64,000 nt of DNA from an uncultured bacterium (GTDB lineage Bacteria; Bacillota; Clostridia; Oscillospirales; Oscillospiraceae), in the NCBI GenBank assembly GCA_949840775.1, contig CATKXO010000001.1, positions 62,001 to 126,000 of the forward strand, read 5' to 3'. Numbering within the stretch: position 1 is the first letter of the stretch; the number at the start of each line of letters is the position of its first letter. The notes under the pieces are model-generated. The model searched no databases. It was not told where the DNA came from and saw only the letters and a list, made by a program, of their open reading frames with translations. Positions 53,197 through 61,831 of the stretch are shown in pieces. The position numbers and the translations under genes were made by a program.

Positions 53197-53632
53197 GAAA
53201 AAACGGGAGGGCTTTGCCCCGCCGGCCCTGGGGGGCAGCTCCCTGCTGGTGGCCTTTGCGGTGCTGGCCCTGACCATGTTTGCCCTGCTGTCCCTGTCCA
53301 CCGTCCGGGCGGATGTCCGCCTGGGGGACGCGGCAGCTGAGGCGGTGAAGGGCTACTATGAGGCCGACTGCAAGGCCCAGGAGGTACTGGCCTGTCTGCG
53401 GGGCGGAAAACCGGTCCCCGATGATGTAGAAGTTAACAGTCAGGACCGGGGCTTCATGTGGACGGCCTTGTACAGCTACGCCGTCCCTATTTCCGACACC
53501 CAGGAGCTCCAGGTGGAGGTGCTGGTGGAGGAGACGTACGGCAGCTATCAGATCCTGCGCTGGCAGTCGGTGGCGGTGGGCGAGTGGAAACCGGACGACA
53601 GCCTGACCGTGTGGGACGGCAACGCGTTTTAA
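53189..53632 (+). CDS. Pilus-operon single-span protein 4
   Basis: 147 residues, overlapping the previous gene by 8 bp. GGSSLLVAFAVLALTMFALLSLSTV is a GG-preceded hydrophobic helix like PilX/GspK minor pilins; FMWTALYSYAVPISDTQ and the tail are beta. Probably a tip or priming pilin, by position. Confidence 0.73.
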   Translation: MVEKKREGFAPPALGGSSLLVAFAVLALTMFALLSLSTVRADVRLGDAAAEAVKGYYEADCKAQEVLACLRGGKPVPDDVEVNSQDRGFMWTALYSYAVPISDTQELQVEVLVEETYGSYQILRWQSVAVGEWKPDDSLTVWDGNAF

Positions 53633-53744
53633 CCGTCACAATTTGTTTCTGTGTTCCCGCCCCCGCAGGGGACGGGAGTTACAGGGATATGTTCAGCTTT
53701 GAGAGCACAAACGCGAATTGTGAGAAACATGAAGGAGAGTAGTT

Positions 53745-54872
53745 ATGACGGCAATTTTGGAGCAGGACCGCAGGGAGGAGCTGCTGAATTATTTAGAGAA
53801 GGTGGCGAATGACAATCAGGCGTCTGACCTGTTCATCGTCCCCTATGCCCCGGTGTATAAAAAGGAGGGCAGGGAGCTGGTCAGCCTGGGGGAGATGCGC
53901 ACCGACGAGGACACCTACGCCCTGGTGGAGATGATTTACAAGCTGTCTGACCGGGAGAATCATTTCCAGGAATTTCTGCACAACGGGGACGACGACTTCT
54001 CCTTTTCCGTCAAGGGGGCGGACCGGGACCGGGTTCCCGCCCGGTTCCGGGTCAACACCTACCGCCAGCGGGGCTCCCTGGCCGCGGTGATGCGGGTGGT
54101 GCCCTACGGCATCCCGGACTGGCAGGCCATGCGGATTCCACCCCAGGTGATGGAGCTGGCCGGCCTGACCAGCGACATGGTGCTGATTACCGGCCCAGCG
54201 GGCAGCGGCAAGTCCACCACCCAGGCGTGCATCATCAACCAGATCAGCCGGAACCGCTCCAGCCACATCATCACGCTGGAGGACCCCATCGAGTACCTGC
54301 ACCGCAACGACCGGGACGCCAAGAGCATCGTCAGCCAGCGGGAGGTGGGGATTGATACCGAGGACTACCTGGCAGCCCTGCGCGCCTGCCTGCGCCAGGC
54401 CCCGGACGTGATCCTGCTGGGCGAGATGCGGGACCAGGAGACCATCCGGACCGCCATGACGGCGGCGGAGACGGGCCATCTGCTCATTGCCACCCTGCAC
54501 ACCAAGGGCGCTGTGAACACGGTGGACCGCATTGTAGATTCCTTCCCCAGCGGCCAGCAGGAGCAGGTCAGGGCCCAGCTGTGCATGGTGCTGCACACGG
54601 TGGTGTCTCAGCAGCTGCTGCCCAGCGTCAATGGGGGTATGGTGCCCGCCTTTGAGATCATGCACGTCAACTCCAGCCCCAGTATCAGCAACCTGATCCG
54701 GGAGAAAAAGAACAACCAGGTTAACAACGCCATCGCCACCGGCGGCAAGGACGGCATGATCTCCATGGACCAGTCCATCCTGGCCCTGTACAGGGCGGGA
54801 GAGATCACCAGGGACACGGCCCTGCAATACTGCGACAACCGGGAGCAGATGAGCCGCCTGCTGGGGACATAA
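53745..54872 (+). CDS. PilT-like retraction ATPase
   Basis: 375 residues. Hexameric secretion ATPase of the PilT class. N-terminal PAS-like domain (about 15-120), then Walker [10 protein letters not shown] (150-158), Asp box LEDPIEYLH, Walker B ILLGEMRD, His box [12 protein letters not shown], and [10 protein letters not shown] matching the PilT signature AIRNLIRE. No PilB-type extension ATPase is in the window, so this ATPase either works with a PilB coded elsewhere or powers both directions alone. 112 bp separate it from the last small gene. Confidence 0.92.
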   Translation: MTAILEQDRREELLNYLEKVANDNQASDLFIVPYAPVYKKEGRELVSLGEMRTDEDTYALVEMIYKLSDRENHFQEFLHNGDDDFSFSVKGADRDRVPARFRVNTYRQRGSLAAVMRVVPYGIPDWQAMRIPPQVMELAGLTSDMVLITGPAGSGKSTTQACIINQISRNRSSHIITLEDPIEYLHRNDRDAKSIVSQREVGIDTEDYLAALRACLRQAPDVILLGEMRDQETIRTAMTAAETGHLLIATLHTKGAVNTVDRIVDSFPSGQQEQVRAQLCMVLHTVVSQQLLPSVNGGMVPAFEIMHVNSSPSISNLIREKKNNQVNNAIATGGKDGMISMDQSILALYRAGEITRDTALQYCDNREQMSRLLGT

Positions 54873-54897
54873 TGGGGCCGGTTTTGGCAGCTGCCTA

Positions 54898-54926
54898 TTG
54901 CAATTAGCGCTCCATTCCGCTATAAT
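54898..54926 (+). promoter_or_regulatory. Promoter of leuS
   Basis: TTGCAA, 17 bp, TATAAT. The leader is about 52 nt with one GGTCCGACGGACC hairpin; there is no T-box, unlike many Firmicutes leuS genes. Confidence 0.82.
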
Positions 54927-54984
54927 AGCATGGAATTACGGCAATTCGGTCCGACGGACCAGACGATACAGGAGAGTGTTTGCA

Positions 54985-57486
54985 TTGAAGTACGATTTTA
55001 CCGCCATTGAGAAGAAGTGGCAGACCAAGTGGAAGGACGAAAAGACCTTTGCCTGCAAGAACGGCGACCCCAGGCCCAAGTTCTACGGTCTGGTGGAGTT
55101 CCCCTACCCCTCCGGGGCGGGCCTCCACGTGGGACACCCCCGGCCCTACACCGCCATGGACGTGATCGCCCGGAAAAAGCGGATGGACGGCTACAATGTC
55201 CTGCTGCCCATCGGCTACGACGCCTTTGGCCTGCCCACCGAGAACTTTGCCATCAAGAACCACATCCACCCCGCCATCATCACCAAGCAGAATATCGAGA
55301 ACTTTACCCGCCAGCTCCACATGCTGGGCTACTCCTTCGACTGGGACCGGTGCGTGGACACCACCGACCCCAACTACTACAAGTGGACCCAGTGGATTTT
55401 CCTCCAGCTGTATAAGCATGGCCTGGCCTACAAGACTACCATGCCCGTCAACTGGTGCACCTCCTGCAAGTGCGTTCTGGCCAACGAGGAGGTGGTGGAG
55501 GGCGTCTGCGAGCGGTGCGGCGCCCTGGTGGTCCGCAAGGAGAAATCCCAGTGGATGCTGAAGATCACCGCCTACGCCCAGAAGCTCATCGACGGGCTGG
55601 ACACTGTGGACTTCATCGAGCGGGTGAAGGTCCAGCAGAAGAACTGGATCGGCCGGTCCACCGGCGCGGAGGTCACCTTCAAGGCCACCACCGGGGACGA
55701 CATCGTGGTCTTCACCACCCGGCCCGACACCCTCTTCGGCGCTACCTATATGGTCATCTCTCCGGAGCACCGCTTTGTCAGGGACTGGAAGGACAGGCTG
55801 TCCAACTGGGACGAGGTGGCCGCCTACGTGGAGGAGGCCGGGAAGAAGTCCGACTTCGAGCGCACCGAGCTGGCCGCCGACAAGGAGAAGACCGGCGTGA
55901 TGCTCAAGGGCGTCAACGCCGTCAACCCGGTGAACGGCCGGGAGATTCCCATCTTCATCTCCGACTACGTCCTGGCCTCCTACGGCACCGGGGCCATCAT
56001 GGCCGTTCCCGCCCACGATACCCGCGACTGGGCCTTCGCCAAGAAGTTTGGCCTGGAGATTATCGAGGTGGTGTCCGGCGGTGAGGACGTACAGAAGGAG
56101 GCTTTCACCGCCAAGGACGACACCGGCATCATGGTCAACTCCGACTTTCTCAACGGCATGACGGTGAAGGATGCCATCCCCGCCATCACCAAATGGCTGG
56201 AGGAGAAGGGCATCGGCCACGAGCAGGTAAACTACAAGCTCCGGGACTGGGTCTTCTCCCGCCAGCGGTACTGGGGCGAGCCCATCCCCATGGTGTGGTG
56301 CGACAAGTGCGGCTGGGTACCCCTGCCCGAGGACCAGCTGCCCCTGCTGCTGCCCGAGGTGGAGAGCTACGAGCCCACCGACAACGGCGAATCCCCCATC
56401 GCCAAGATGACCGACTGGGTGAACACCACCTGCCCCTGCTGCGGCGGCCCCGCCAAGCGGGAGACCGACACCATGCCCCAGTGGGCGGGCTCCAGCTGGT
56501 ACTTCCTGCGGTATATGGACCCGGACAACGACAAGGCCCTGGCCTCCAAAGAGGCCCTGGACTACTGGGGCCAGGTGGACTGGTACAACGGCGGCATGGA
56601 GCACACCACCCTCCACCTGCTCTACTCCCGCTTCTGGAACAACTTCCTCCACGACATCGGGGTCATCCCCCACGCCGAGCCCTACGCCAAGCGTACCAGC
56701 CACGGCATGATCCTGGGCAAAAATCCCCACTACGTGGGCAACGTGGAGTCGGAGGAGGAGAAGCAGGCCCTGATGGACAAGTACGGCTCCCAGGCCCTGC
56801 GGCCCTCTGTGAAAATGTCCAAGTCTCTGGGCAACGTGGTCAACCCCGACGACGTGATCCGGGACTACGGCGCGGACACCATGCGGCTGTATATCATGTT
56901 CATCGGCGACTTTGAGAAGACCGCCACCTGGTCCGACGAGTCCGTCCGGGGCTGCAAGAAGTTCCTGGACCGGGTGTGGAACCTGAGCGAGAAGCTGAAA
57001 GACGGCGACGGCTACTCCCCCGAGAACGAGCAGGCCATCCACAAGGCCATCAAGAAGGTGTCCTCCGACATTGAGGCCATGAAGTTCAACACCGCCATTG
57101 CCGCCCTCATGGCCCTGGTCAACGACTTTTACGCCAAGGGCGCCACCAAGGGCGACTACAGGGCCCTGCTGCTGATGCTGTCCCCCTTCGCCCCCCACCT
57201 GTGCGAGGAGCTGTGGGAGCTGAACGGCTACGGCGGGCAGGTTTGCCTCCAGAAGTGGCCCGAGTACGACGAGAGCAAGACCGTGGCCGCTACCGCCAAG
57301 ATGGCCGTCCAGGTGGGCGGCAAGGTGAAGGCCAACATCACCGTCCCCACCGATGCCTCCGACGAGGATGTAGTGGCCGCCGCCCTGGCCGAGCCCAAGA
57401 TCGCCAAGCTGGCTGAGGGGATGACCCTGGTCAAGTCCATCGTGGTCAAGGGCAAGCTGGTCAGCCTGATTTTTAAGCCTCAGTAA
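54985..57486 (+). CDS. leuS: LeuRS, leucyl-tRNA synthetase
   Basis: Charges tRNA-Leu. It has 833 residues from TTG 54985 (AGGAGAG 8 nt upstream); an upstream ATG frame overlaps the promoter. Class I motifs: HVGHP (48-52, the HIGH box) and KMSKS (610-614). The zinc-ribbon Cys pairs (WCTSCKC, CERCG) and the editing domain ([27 protein letters not shown]) are intact; a second Cys cluster WCDKCGW...CPCCGG follows. The C-terminal anticodon and LeuRS-specific domains are complete. Confidence 0.97.
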   Translation: MKYDFTAIEKKWQTKWKDEKTFACKNGDPRPKFYGLVEFPYPSGAGLHVGHPRPYTAMDVIARKKRMDGYNVLLPIGYDAFGLPTENFAIKNHIHPAIITKQNIENFTRQLHMLGYSFDWDRCVDTTDPNYYKWTQWIFLQLYKHGLAYKTTMPVNWCTSCKCVLANEEVVEGVCERCGALVVRKEKSQWMLKITAYAQKLIDGLDTVDFIERVKVQQKNWIGRSTGAEVTFKATTGDDIVVFTTRPDTLFGATYMVISPEHRFVRDWKDRLSNWDEVAAYVEEAGKKSDFERTELAADKEKTGVMLKGVNAVNPVNGREIPIFISDYVLASYGTGAIMAVPAHDTRDWAFAKKFGLEIIEVVSGGEDVQKEAFTAKDDTGIMVNSDFLNGMTVKDAIPAITKWLEEKGIGHEQVNYKLRDWVFSRQRYWGEPIPMVWCDKCGWVPLPEDQLPLLLPEVESYEPTDNGESPIAKMTDWVNTTCPCCGGPAKRETDTMPQWAGSSWYFLRYMDPDNDKALASKEALDYWGQVDWYNGGMEHTTLHLLYSRFWNNFLHDIGVIPHAEPYAKRTSHGMILGKNPHYVGNVESEEEKQALMDKYGSQALRPSVKMSKSLGNVVNPDDVIRDYGADTMRLYIMFIGDFEKTATWSDESVRGCKKFLDRVWNLSEKLKDGDGYSPENEQAIHKAIKKVSSDIEAMKFNTAIAALMALVNDFYAKGATKGDYRALLLMLSPFAPHLCEELWELNGYGGQVCLQKWPEYDESKTVAATAKMAVQVGGKVKANITVPTDASDEDVVAAALAEPKIAKLAEGMTLVKSIVVKGKLVSLIFKPQ

Positions 57487-57493
57487 TTACGCG

Positions 57494-57526
57494 AAGCCGC
57501 TCCCAATGAAAGGGAGCGGCTTTTTC
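57494..57526 (+). terminator. Terminator of leuS
   Basis: AAGCCGCTCCC-aatgaa-AGGGAGCGGCTTTTTC. It ends 1 bp before the -35 of the next promoter. Confidence 0.95.
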
Positions 57527-57555
57527 TTGACATGATAGTTGAATTATGGTACATT
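57527..57555 (+). promoter_or_regulatory. Promoter of the 22-residue peptide gene
   Basis: TTGACA, 17 bp, TACATT. Predicted start near 57562, in front of a GGCGCTGTCCA...GGTTCAGC leader (57563-57594). Confidence 0.72.
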
Positions 57556-57620
57556 TTGTTTAGGCGCTGTCCAATACAGGCGAGGCGGTTCAGCTACACC
57601 ACCCGAAAGGGGGTGAGCGT

Positions 57621-57689
57621 ATGCCGGTTACGGTTACGGTTACGTTTCATATCTTCGGTTTAACCGTGACGATACGTATTAAACGCTGA
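57621..57689 (+). CDS. 22-residue peptide, candidate type I toxin
   Basis: Begins MPVTVTVTF, has a HIFG turn, and ends LTVTIRIKR before TGA. Two alternating hydrophobic/Thr strands around a turn with a cationic tail suggest an amphipathic beta-hairpin; it is not one of the helical Fst/TxpA/Ldr peptides. The ribosome site GGGGGTG (57609-57615) is 7 nt before the ATG and is paired with CACC-CCC (57597-57604) in a GAAA-capped stem, so free mRNA would be poorly translated. The stop lies in the terminator stem. A converging promoter on the other strand would produce an antisense RNA over the 3' end. I recognise no named family; function is inferred from layout only. Confidence 0.62.
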   Translation: MPVTVTVTFHIFGLTVTIRIKR

Positions 57690-57725
57690 AAACCGCCACC
57701 CCGCAACGGTGACGGTTTTCTTTTG
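57688..57725. terminator. Shared stem at the 3' ends of converging transcripts
   Basis: GAAAACCGCCACC-ccgcaac-GGTGACGGTTTTC with one mismatch, then TTTTG on the plus strand. On the minus strand the tail (agcgttta) is poor, so the antisense RNA may read further into the peptide gene. Confidence 0.8.
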
Positions 57726-57772
57726 AAAATCCAAACCACGGGCTGAACCGTCTTGTGGACAGCGCCCTTTAC
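57690..57772 (-). ncRNA. Candidate antisense RNA to the peptide mRNA
   Basis: Predicted from the minus-strand promoter at 57779-57807. About 85 nt to the shared stem. Its 5' leader repeats that of the peptide mRNA (GGCGCTGTCCA at complement 57756-57766; GGTTCAGC at complement 57742-57749). No open frame: its first ATG is followed at once by TAA. End point uncertain. Confidence 0.5.
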
Positions 57773-57778
57773 ATGCCT

Positions 57779-57807
57779 ACTATACCACCGTCCTGACGGT
57801 TTGTCAA
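57779..57807 (-). promoter_or_regulatory. Antisense promoter facing the peptide gene
   Basis: Minus strand TTGACA, 17 bp, TATAGT, nearer to consensus than the peptide promoter. The spacer holds CCGTC-AGGACGG. Confidence 0.75.
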
Positions 57808-57861
57808 GTTGAGTTTGTACTGATTCCTGATCTCACAAAGATTTGTGGAGGGAAAGCATAG

Positions 57862-58407
57862 ATGAGTCAAGGGAGAATTATTGTAATTACAGGTCCGCCA
57901 GGGACAGGAAAAACCACAACGGCATCTATTATTGCAAAAGAATCGACCTTAGAAAAATCCGTACATATGCACACGGATGATTTTTATCATTATTTAAGCA
58001 AAGGTGCGGTATCTCCGCATTTACCAGAATCAAATGAGCAGAATTTGGTTGTGATTGAAGCTTTTTTAGAAGCTGCTAAGCGATACGCCCGAGGAAAATA
58101 TGACGTAATTGTAGATGGAATTGTAGGACCATGGTTTTTAGAACCATGGCTGAACGTTGTCCAAGAGAGTTATGAAGTACATTATATTATCTTGAGGGCC
58201 AGTAAAGAAGAAACTATGAAGCGAGCAGTTGAACGCTCAAAATTAGACAGGAAAACCAATATTGAATTGGTGGAAACAATGTGGGAGCAGTTTTGTGACT
58301 TGGGAATTTATGAATCGCATGTTGTAGATACAACTATGCACTCAGTTGAGGGGACTGTTTCTGCGATAAAAGAAAAAGTGACAAACGGAATGGCTTTATT
58401 ATTCTAG
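57862..58407 (+). CDS. P-loop kinase-like protein, AT-rich
   Basis: 181 residues, GGAGGG 8 nt before ATG. Walker A GPPGTGKTTT (11-20); HMHTDDFYHYL near 35 looks like a substrate-binding Asp motif; DVIVDGIVGPWFLEP is the Walker B region; ASKEETMKRAVERSKLDRK is a lid with Arg residues. This is the adenylate/shikimate kinase-like group that also holds chloramphenicol phosphotransferase and zeta toxins; substrate unknown. Codon use is clearly AT-rich (about 40% GC by eye) against GC-rich neighbours, so it was probably acquired. It lies next to the candidate toxin locus. Confidence 0.8.
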   Translation: MSQGRIIVITGPPGTGKTTTASIIAKESTLEKSVHMHTDDFYHYLSKGAVSPHLPESNEQNLVVIEAFLEAAKRYARGKYDVIVDGIVGPWFLEPWLNVVQESYEVHYIILRASKEETMKRAVERSKLDRKTNIELVETMWEQFCDLGIYESHVVDTTMHSVEGTVSAIKEKVTNGMALLF

Positions 58408-58453
58408 ATAATTTTCATGTGTACAAATTCACAGGCTGTTTACAAATCCGCTC

Positions 58454-58482
58454 TTGACATTTGCGGTGGAAAGCAATATAAT
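58454..58482 (+). promoter_or_regulatory. Consensus promoter of rpsU
   Basis: TTGACA, 17 bp, TATAAT, a perfect match. A GCGGG...CCCCGC stem sits in the 75-nt leader. Confidence 0.93.
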
Positions 58483-58558
58483 GACAATGTTAAAGCCATA
58501 AAAATGGCCCTTACGTGAGCGGGAACACCCCGCCGCGCGCGGAGGGAGGGAAATATAA

Positions 58559-58741
58559 ATGTCGGAAGTCCGAGTGAGAGAAAACGAGTCTCTGGAGAGC
58601 GCCCTGAAGCGCTTTAAGCGCAGCTGTGCCAAGTCCGGAGTGCTGGCCGAGGTCCGTAAGCGTGAGCACTACGAGAGCCCCAGCGTCAAGCGCCGCAAGA
58701 AGTCTGAGGCCGCCCGCAAGAACCGCAAGAAGTTCTATTAA
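58559..58741 (+). CDS. rpsU: Ribosomal protein S21
   Basis: 60 residues, [20 protein letters not shown] then a strongly basic tail ending RKNRKKFY. Small-subunit protein near the anti-Shine-Dalgarno end of 16S rRNA. GGAGGGAGGG ribosome site; monocistronic with its own consensus promoter and terminator. Confidence 0.97.
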   Translation: MSEVRVRENESLESALKRFKRSCAKSGVLAEVRKREHYESPSVKRRKKSEAARKNRKKFY

Positions 58742-58745
58742 GCAC

Positions 58746-58779
58746 AAAAACCGCCGGAGCAAGTTGCTCCGGCGGTTTT
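58746..58779. terminator. Bidirectional terminator of rpsU and the SLH gene
   Basis: AAAAACCGCCGGAGC-aagtt-GCTCCGGCGGTTTTG between convergent genes, with A and T tracts on both sides. Confidence 0.93.
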
Positions 58780-58787
58780 GTCGTAGT

Positions 58788-60104
58788 TCACTTCCAGGGC
58801 AGCCAGCTGCCGCTGCTGCGGGCGTCCATCATGTCCAGTGCGCCGTCCAGCATTTCGGCGGCGTCGGCCATGGTGAGGGTGTCGGCCAGCTGAACAGCCC
58901 CGGCGGTGTCTGCCCGAATGATACCGGAGGCAGACAGGTTGGCCGCCGCCTGGGCGGCCCAGTGGCCGTTGTCAGAGGAGAACACCGCCACCGGCACGTC
59001 GGTGATGTCCAGCAGGTTGTCCAGCATGACGGCGGCCTCCGCCCGGGAGATGGTATCCCCGGCGCCGAAGACGGGGGCGCCGCTCTCGTCCCGGGAGCCC
59101 TGTACCACCCCCGCTTTCAAGGCGGCGGAGACGGCGCCCTTGGCCCAGGTGGGGATGGCGTCGTCGTCAGAGAAGCCGGTGAGGGTGATGCCCTCCAGGT
59201 CCTCCAGTCCGGCCACCGGCATGGCCATGGTGAGGAACTGGGCCCGGGTGACCGTCTGGTCCGGGTCGAAGAAATAGCGGCCGTTCACATACCGTCCGGT
59301 GTAGATTCCCTCCTCCGCCAGGCGGATGGCGGCCTTCTGGATGGGATGGCCCTCCAGGTCGGAATAGGTCACCCTGGTGTCCGGCTTGTCGATGCGCAGG
59401 GACACCTTGGCCTCGGGAGAGGTGTTGCCGGCGGGGTCGATGGCCACATAGGTGAAGGAGTCGGAGCCCGTCTTGTTCTCATAGGGAGTGTAGACGAACT
59501 GGCTGGAGCCGTCCTCTGCCAGGGTGACGGCCCCCCGGGCGGGGGTGGAGGTGAGCTGGAAGGTGAGGGCGTCTCCCTCGCTGTCTACGGCGTCGAAGTA
59601 GCCGGTGATGGCCACGTTCTTATAGGTGGTCAGCTCCATATTCCGGGCCACCGGAGGGGTGTTTTCCTGGGTGAGGAGGTAGAGGGTGACGGTGGTCTGG
59701 GGGGCCTCCTCCCCGGAGGGGAAGGAGGGGGTGAACACCAGCGCAGTGGTGGTGACAGTGGGACTTTTGGCGCTCTGGAAGCGCAGGCCGGCCAGGGCGG
59801 TGGTGTCCACATAGGTTCCCACCTCCACAGGCATGTCGCCGATGCACAGGGCGCCTGCCCCAGGATCGGGCAGAACGTCAACGGTGATGCCGCTGAGGGC
59901 CGTTTTGCCGTCGGGCCTGACCACGAAGTCCTCGGCGGCAAAGGAGATGGCAGAGCCGATCAAGCCGTTTTTGGAGAAGTCGGCCACATAGGGGGCCTCC
60001 GTCTTTTTGTTCCAGAAAAAGGCGGAGGAGGGAAGGGCCAGAACGAAAGCCAGGACCAGCACCAGCACCGGTGCCGCCGCCCGGCGGAGGGAAATGCGTT
60101 TCAT
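58788..60104 (-). CDS. SLH-domain exported protein with Ig-like domain
   Basis: 438 residues. Signal peptide MKRISLRRAAAPVLVLVLAF...SSAF. Residues about 150-245 are a cadherin/tandem-95-like Ig domain (NTPPVARNMELTTYKNVAIT, DSEGDALTFQL, TGSDSFTYVAIDPAGNTS). Then three SLH-like repeats (about 255-430: AIRLAEEGIYTGRYVNGRYF, PTWAKGAVSAALKAGVVQG, WAAQAAANLSASGIIR). Probably held at the wall like the giant protein, with which it shares the SLH type but no Ig repeats. GGAGGTAT precedes the ATG. Confidence 0.92.
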   Translation of the reverse strand: MKRISLRRAAAPVLVLVLAFVLALPSSAFFWNKKTEAPYVADFSKNGLIGSAISFAAEDFVVRPDGKTALSGITVDVLPDPGAGALCIGDMPVEVGTYVDTTALAGLRFQSAKSPTVTTTALVFTPSFPSGEEAPQTTVTLYLLTQENTPPVARNMELTTYKNVAITGYFDAVDSEGDALTFQLTSTPARGAVTLAEDGSSQFVYTPYENKTGSDSFTYVAIDPAGNTSPEAKVSLRIDKPDTRVTYSDLEGHPIQKAAIRLAEEGIYTGRYVNGRYFFDPDQTVTRAQFLTMAMPVAGLEDLEGITLTGFSDDDAIPTWAKGAVSAALKAGVVQGSRDESGAPVFGAGDTISRAEAAVMLDNLLDITDVPVAVFSSDNGHWAAQAAANLSASGIIRADTAGAVQLADTLTMADAAEMLDGALDMMDARSSGSWLPWK

Positions 60105-60168
60105 AGGGATACCTCCTTTAAAATGAGTGTATCCCTATTGTTTTGCCGATTCAGGAAAATTATGCGCT

Positions 60169-60786
60169 TTAATCTATGTAGCCGTTTTCGTTCGTCAGCG
60201 ACATGATGGACACCTCAAAGGCGGTGCGCTCCTGGGTCCGGCCGTCCACCTCCTTGGTGTACACCCGGCTCTGGAGGCGGCCCTCCAGGGCCAGGCGGTC
60301 TCCCACCTCCATGGCCCCGCAGCGGTAGGCCAGGCTGCCCCAGGCGATGCAGGGCAGGTAGTCCGCCCGCCCATAGCGGCGGTTGGCGGCCAGAATCATG
60401 TCGCAGATGGTGCGGCCCAGGGGGGTGGTGCGGAGAATGGGCGGCTTGCATATGGTTCCGGACAGCTCCAGCCGGTTCTCGTCCTCCCCCTCCTCCTGGG
60501 AGAGGGTTTTGGCGAAGACGCTGACCACCAGTTTGCTGCCTACCCCACTGCGGTTGTTGAAGGTGCGCACCTCCCCCCAGACAGAGAGGGGAGCGCCCGC
60601 CTCCAGAGGGGGAAGGGCGCTGAGCTGTTCCCGGGAGGCCACCACATGGAGGGTATCCTCTGCCCCGGACAGGCGGCACACCGAGAGAGGGAGCAGCAGA
60701 TACTCCACCCCGTGGTTTATGTGGGAGAGCGCAGGGGGAGCGGCCAGCCGCCCCCGGAGGAAAATTCTGTTGTTGTTTGTCTGCAT
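60169..60786 (-). CDS. SSB-like protein with two OB folds
   Basis: About 205 residues from ATG at 60784-60786 (AGGAG 10 nt upstream). The C-terminal half (about 100-200) has an SSB pattern: RLELSGTICKPPILRTTPLG, ADYLPCIAWGSLAYRCG, VGDRLALEGRLQSRVY. The N-terminal half (NRIFLRGRLAAPPALSHI, LSVWGEVRTFNN) looks like a second, diverged OB fold. The acidic DDIPF-type tail of replicative SSB is absent (ends NENGYID), so it is probably an accessory ssDNA binder. Confidence 0.8.
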   Translation of the reverse strand: MQTNNNRIFLRGRLAAPPALSHINHGVEYLLLPLSVCRLSGAEDTLHVVASREQLSALPPLEAGAPLSVWGEVRTFNNRSGVGSKLVVSVFAKTLSQEEGEDENRLELSGTICKPPILRTTPLGRTICDMILAANRRYGRADYLPCIAWGSLAYRCGAMEVGDRLALEGRLQSRVYTKEVDGRTQERTAFEVSIMSLTNENGYID

Positions 60787-60897
60787 GGAAGCAACACTCC
60801 TATCGTCAAAGGACCAAGGGCCTGTTGCTTTCATCCTATGCGGGGAGGTGGAGCGGTATGTCCCTAAAAATGGAAAACCCCTCCCGGCCGGGAGAGG

Positions 60898-61467
60898 TCA
60901 GAAGCGATTCAGAATTGCCCGGACCTGTTCGCCGGGCAGCTTGCCGGCGGGGACCAGGGGTGCGGGCTCCGGGGTGTAGGGGGCGATGGCCTTTTCGAAC
61001 CAGAGCAGATCAATCCAGCTGCCGTTTTTATAGCCCGCATTCCGCTGTACCCCCATCAGGTCAAAGCCCATGGAGGCATGGAGACTCTCACTGGCAGGGT
61101 TGGGGCTGGCCACCAGGCCGTAGACCGTCCGCACCCCCTGGAGGCGCAGCAGGTCCATCAGCGCCTGATAGAGCCGCTTTCCCAGCCCCCGCCCTGCGGC
61201 GTCGGGGTGGAGGTAGATGGACAGCTCCGCCCCCCAGCCGTAGGCCGCCCGCTCTGCAATGCGGTGGGCGTAGGCGTAGCCCAGAGTGTTGTCCTTCTCC
61301 CCGGCAACGAGATAGGGATAGACCTCCGAGATGGAGGACACCCGCCGGGCAAACTCCTCCGGGCTGGGAAGGACATACTCAAAGGTGATATTGGTGGGGA
61401 TATAGTGGGCATAGATGGAGAGGAGGGCGGGGACATCCGCCTTTGAGGCAAAGCGAAGCCGGGTCAT
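60898..61467 (-). CDS. GNAT N-acetyltransferase (PAT-like)
   Basis: 189 residues. Acetyl-CoA motif A in LSIYLHPDAAGRGLGKRLYQ; the start MTRLRFASKADVPALLSIYA and NITFEYVLPSPEEF are like phosphinothricin/methionine sulfoximine acetyltransferases; LHASMGFDLMGVQRNAGYKN is motif B. The real substrate is unknown. The ATG overlaps the stop of the upstream coiled-coil gene by 4 bp. Confidence 0.9.
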   Translation of the reverse strand: MTRLRFASKADVPALLSIYAHYIPTNITFEYVLPSPEEFARRVSSISEVYPYLVAGEKDNTLGYAYAHRIAERAAYGWGAELSIYLHPDAAGRGLGKRLYQALMDLLRLQGVRTVYGLVASPNPASESLHASMGFDLMGVQRNAGYKNGSWIDLLWFEKAIAPYTPEPAPLVPAGKLPGEQVRAILNRF

Positions 61468-61802
61468 TGCGCCTGTTTCAGCTCGCGGATGTCCTGATTG
61501 ATGCGCCGGACGGAGGCTTTCAGCGCCCAGACATCGTCCTCAATCCGCTCGATCCGGGAGTCCGGCATCATTTTTTCCCGTATGATGGAGATGTCCTCCG
61601 CCAGCAGATTGAACATGGGCTTGACCTCCGCGTCCAGCAACACCTGCATACGGTGGGTGGCCTCGGTTAAGATTTCTTCCTTCTGCTGTGCCAGCTTCTG
61701 TTCCATGCGCTGATCTACTTCATCCAGGATTTCTTGCTTTTGCCGTTCCAGTTTTTGGTCCATTAGTTGACCAATCGCCAATAAGTCCTTTTCGTCCAGC
61801 AT
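61464..61802 (-). CDS. Coiled-coil protein, unknown
   Basis: 112 residues from ATG 61800-61802, with GGAGG 8 nt upstream; a longer frame starts before that site. Almost all helix with heptads: LMDQKLERQKQEILDEVDQR and RIERIEDDVWALKASVRRIN. No span or motif. The pattern recalls small phage- or plasmid-borne coiled-coil proteins. Translationally coupled to the GNAT gene. Confidence 0.8.
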   Translation of the reverse strand: MLDEKDLLAIGQLMDQKLERQKQEILDEVDQRMEQKLAQQKEEILTEATHRMQVLLDAEVKPMFNLLAEDISIIREKMMPDSRIERIEDDVWALKASVRRINQDIRELKQAQ

Positions 61803-61831
61803 GTGAACTTCCTCCCTCTCTTTTTCTGCCA

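Noticed and set aside
54904..57198. A 764-codon minus-strand frame over leuS
   Set aside because: Antisense to an intact leucyl-tRNA synthetase; no domain.
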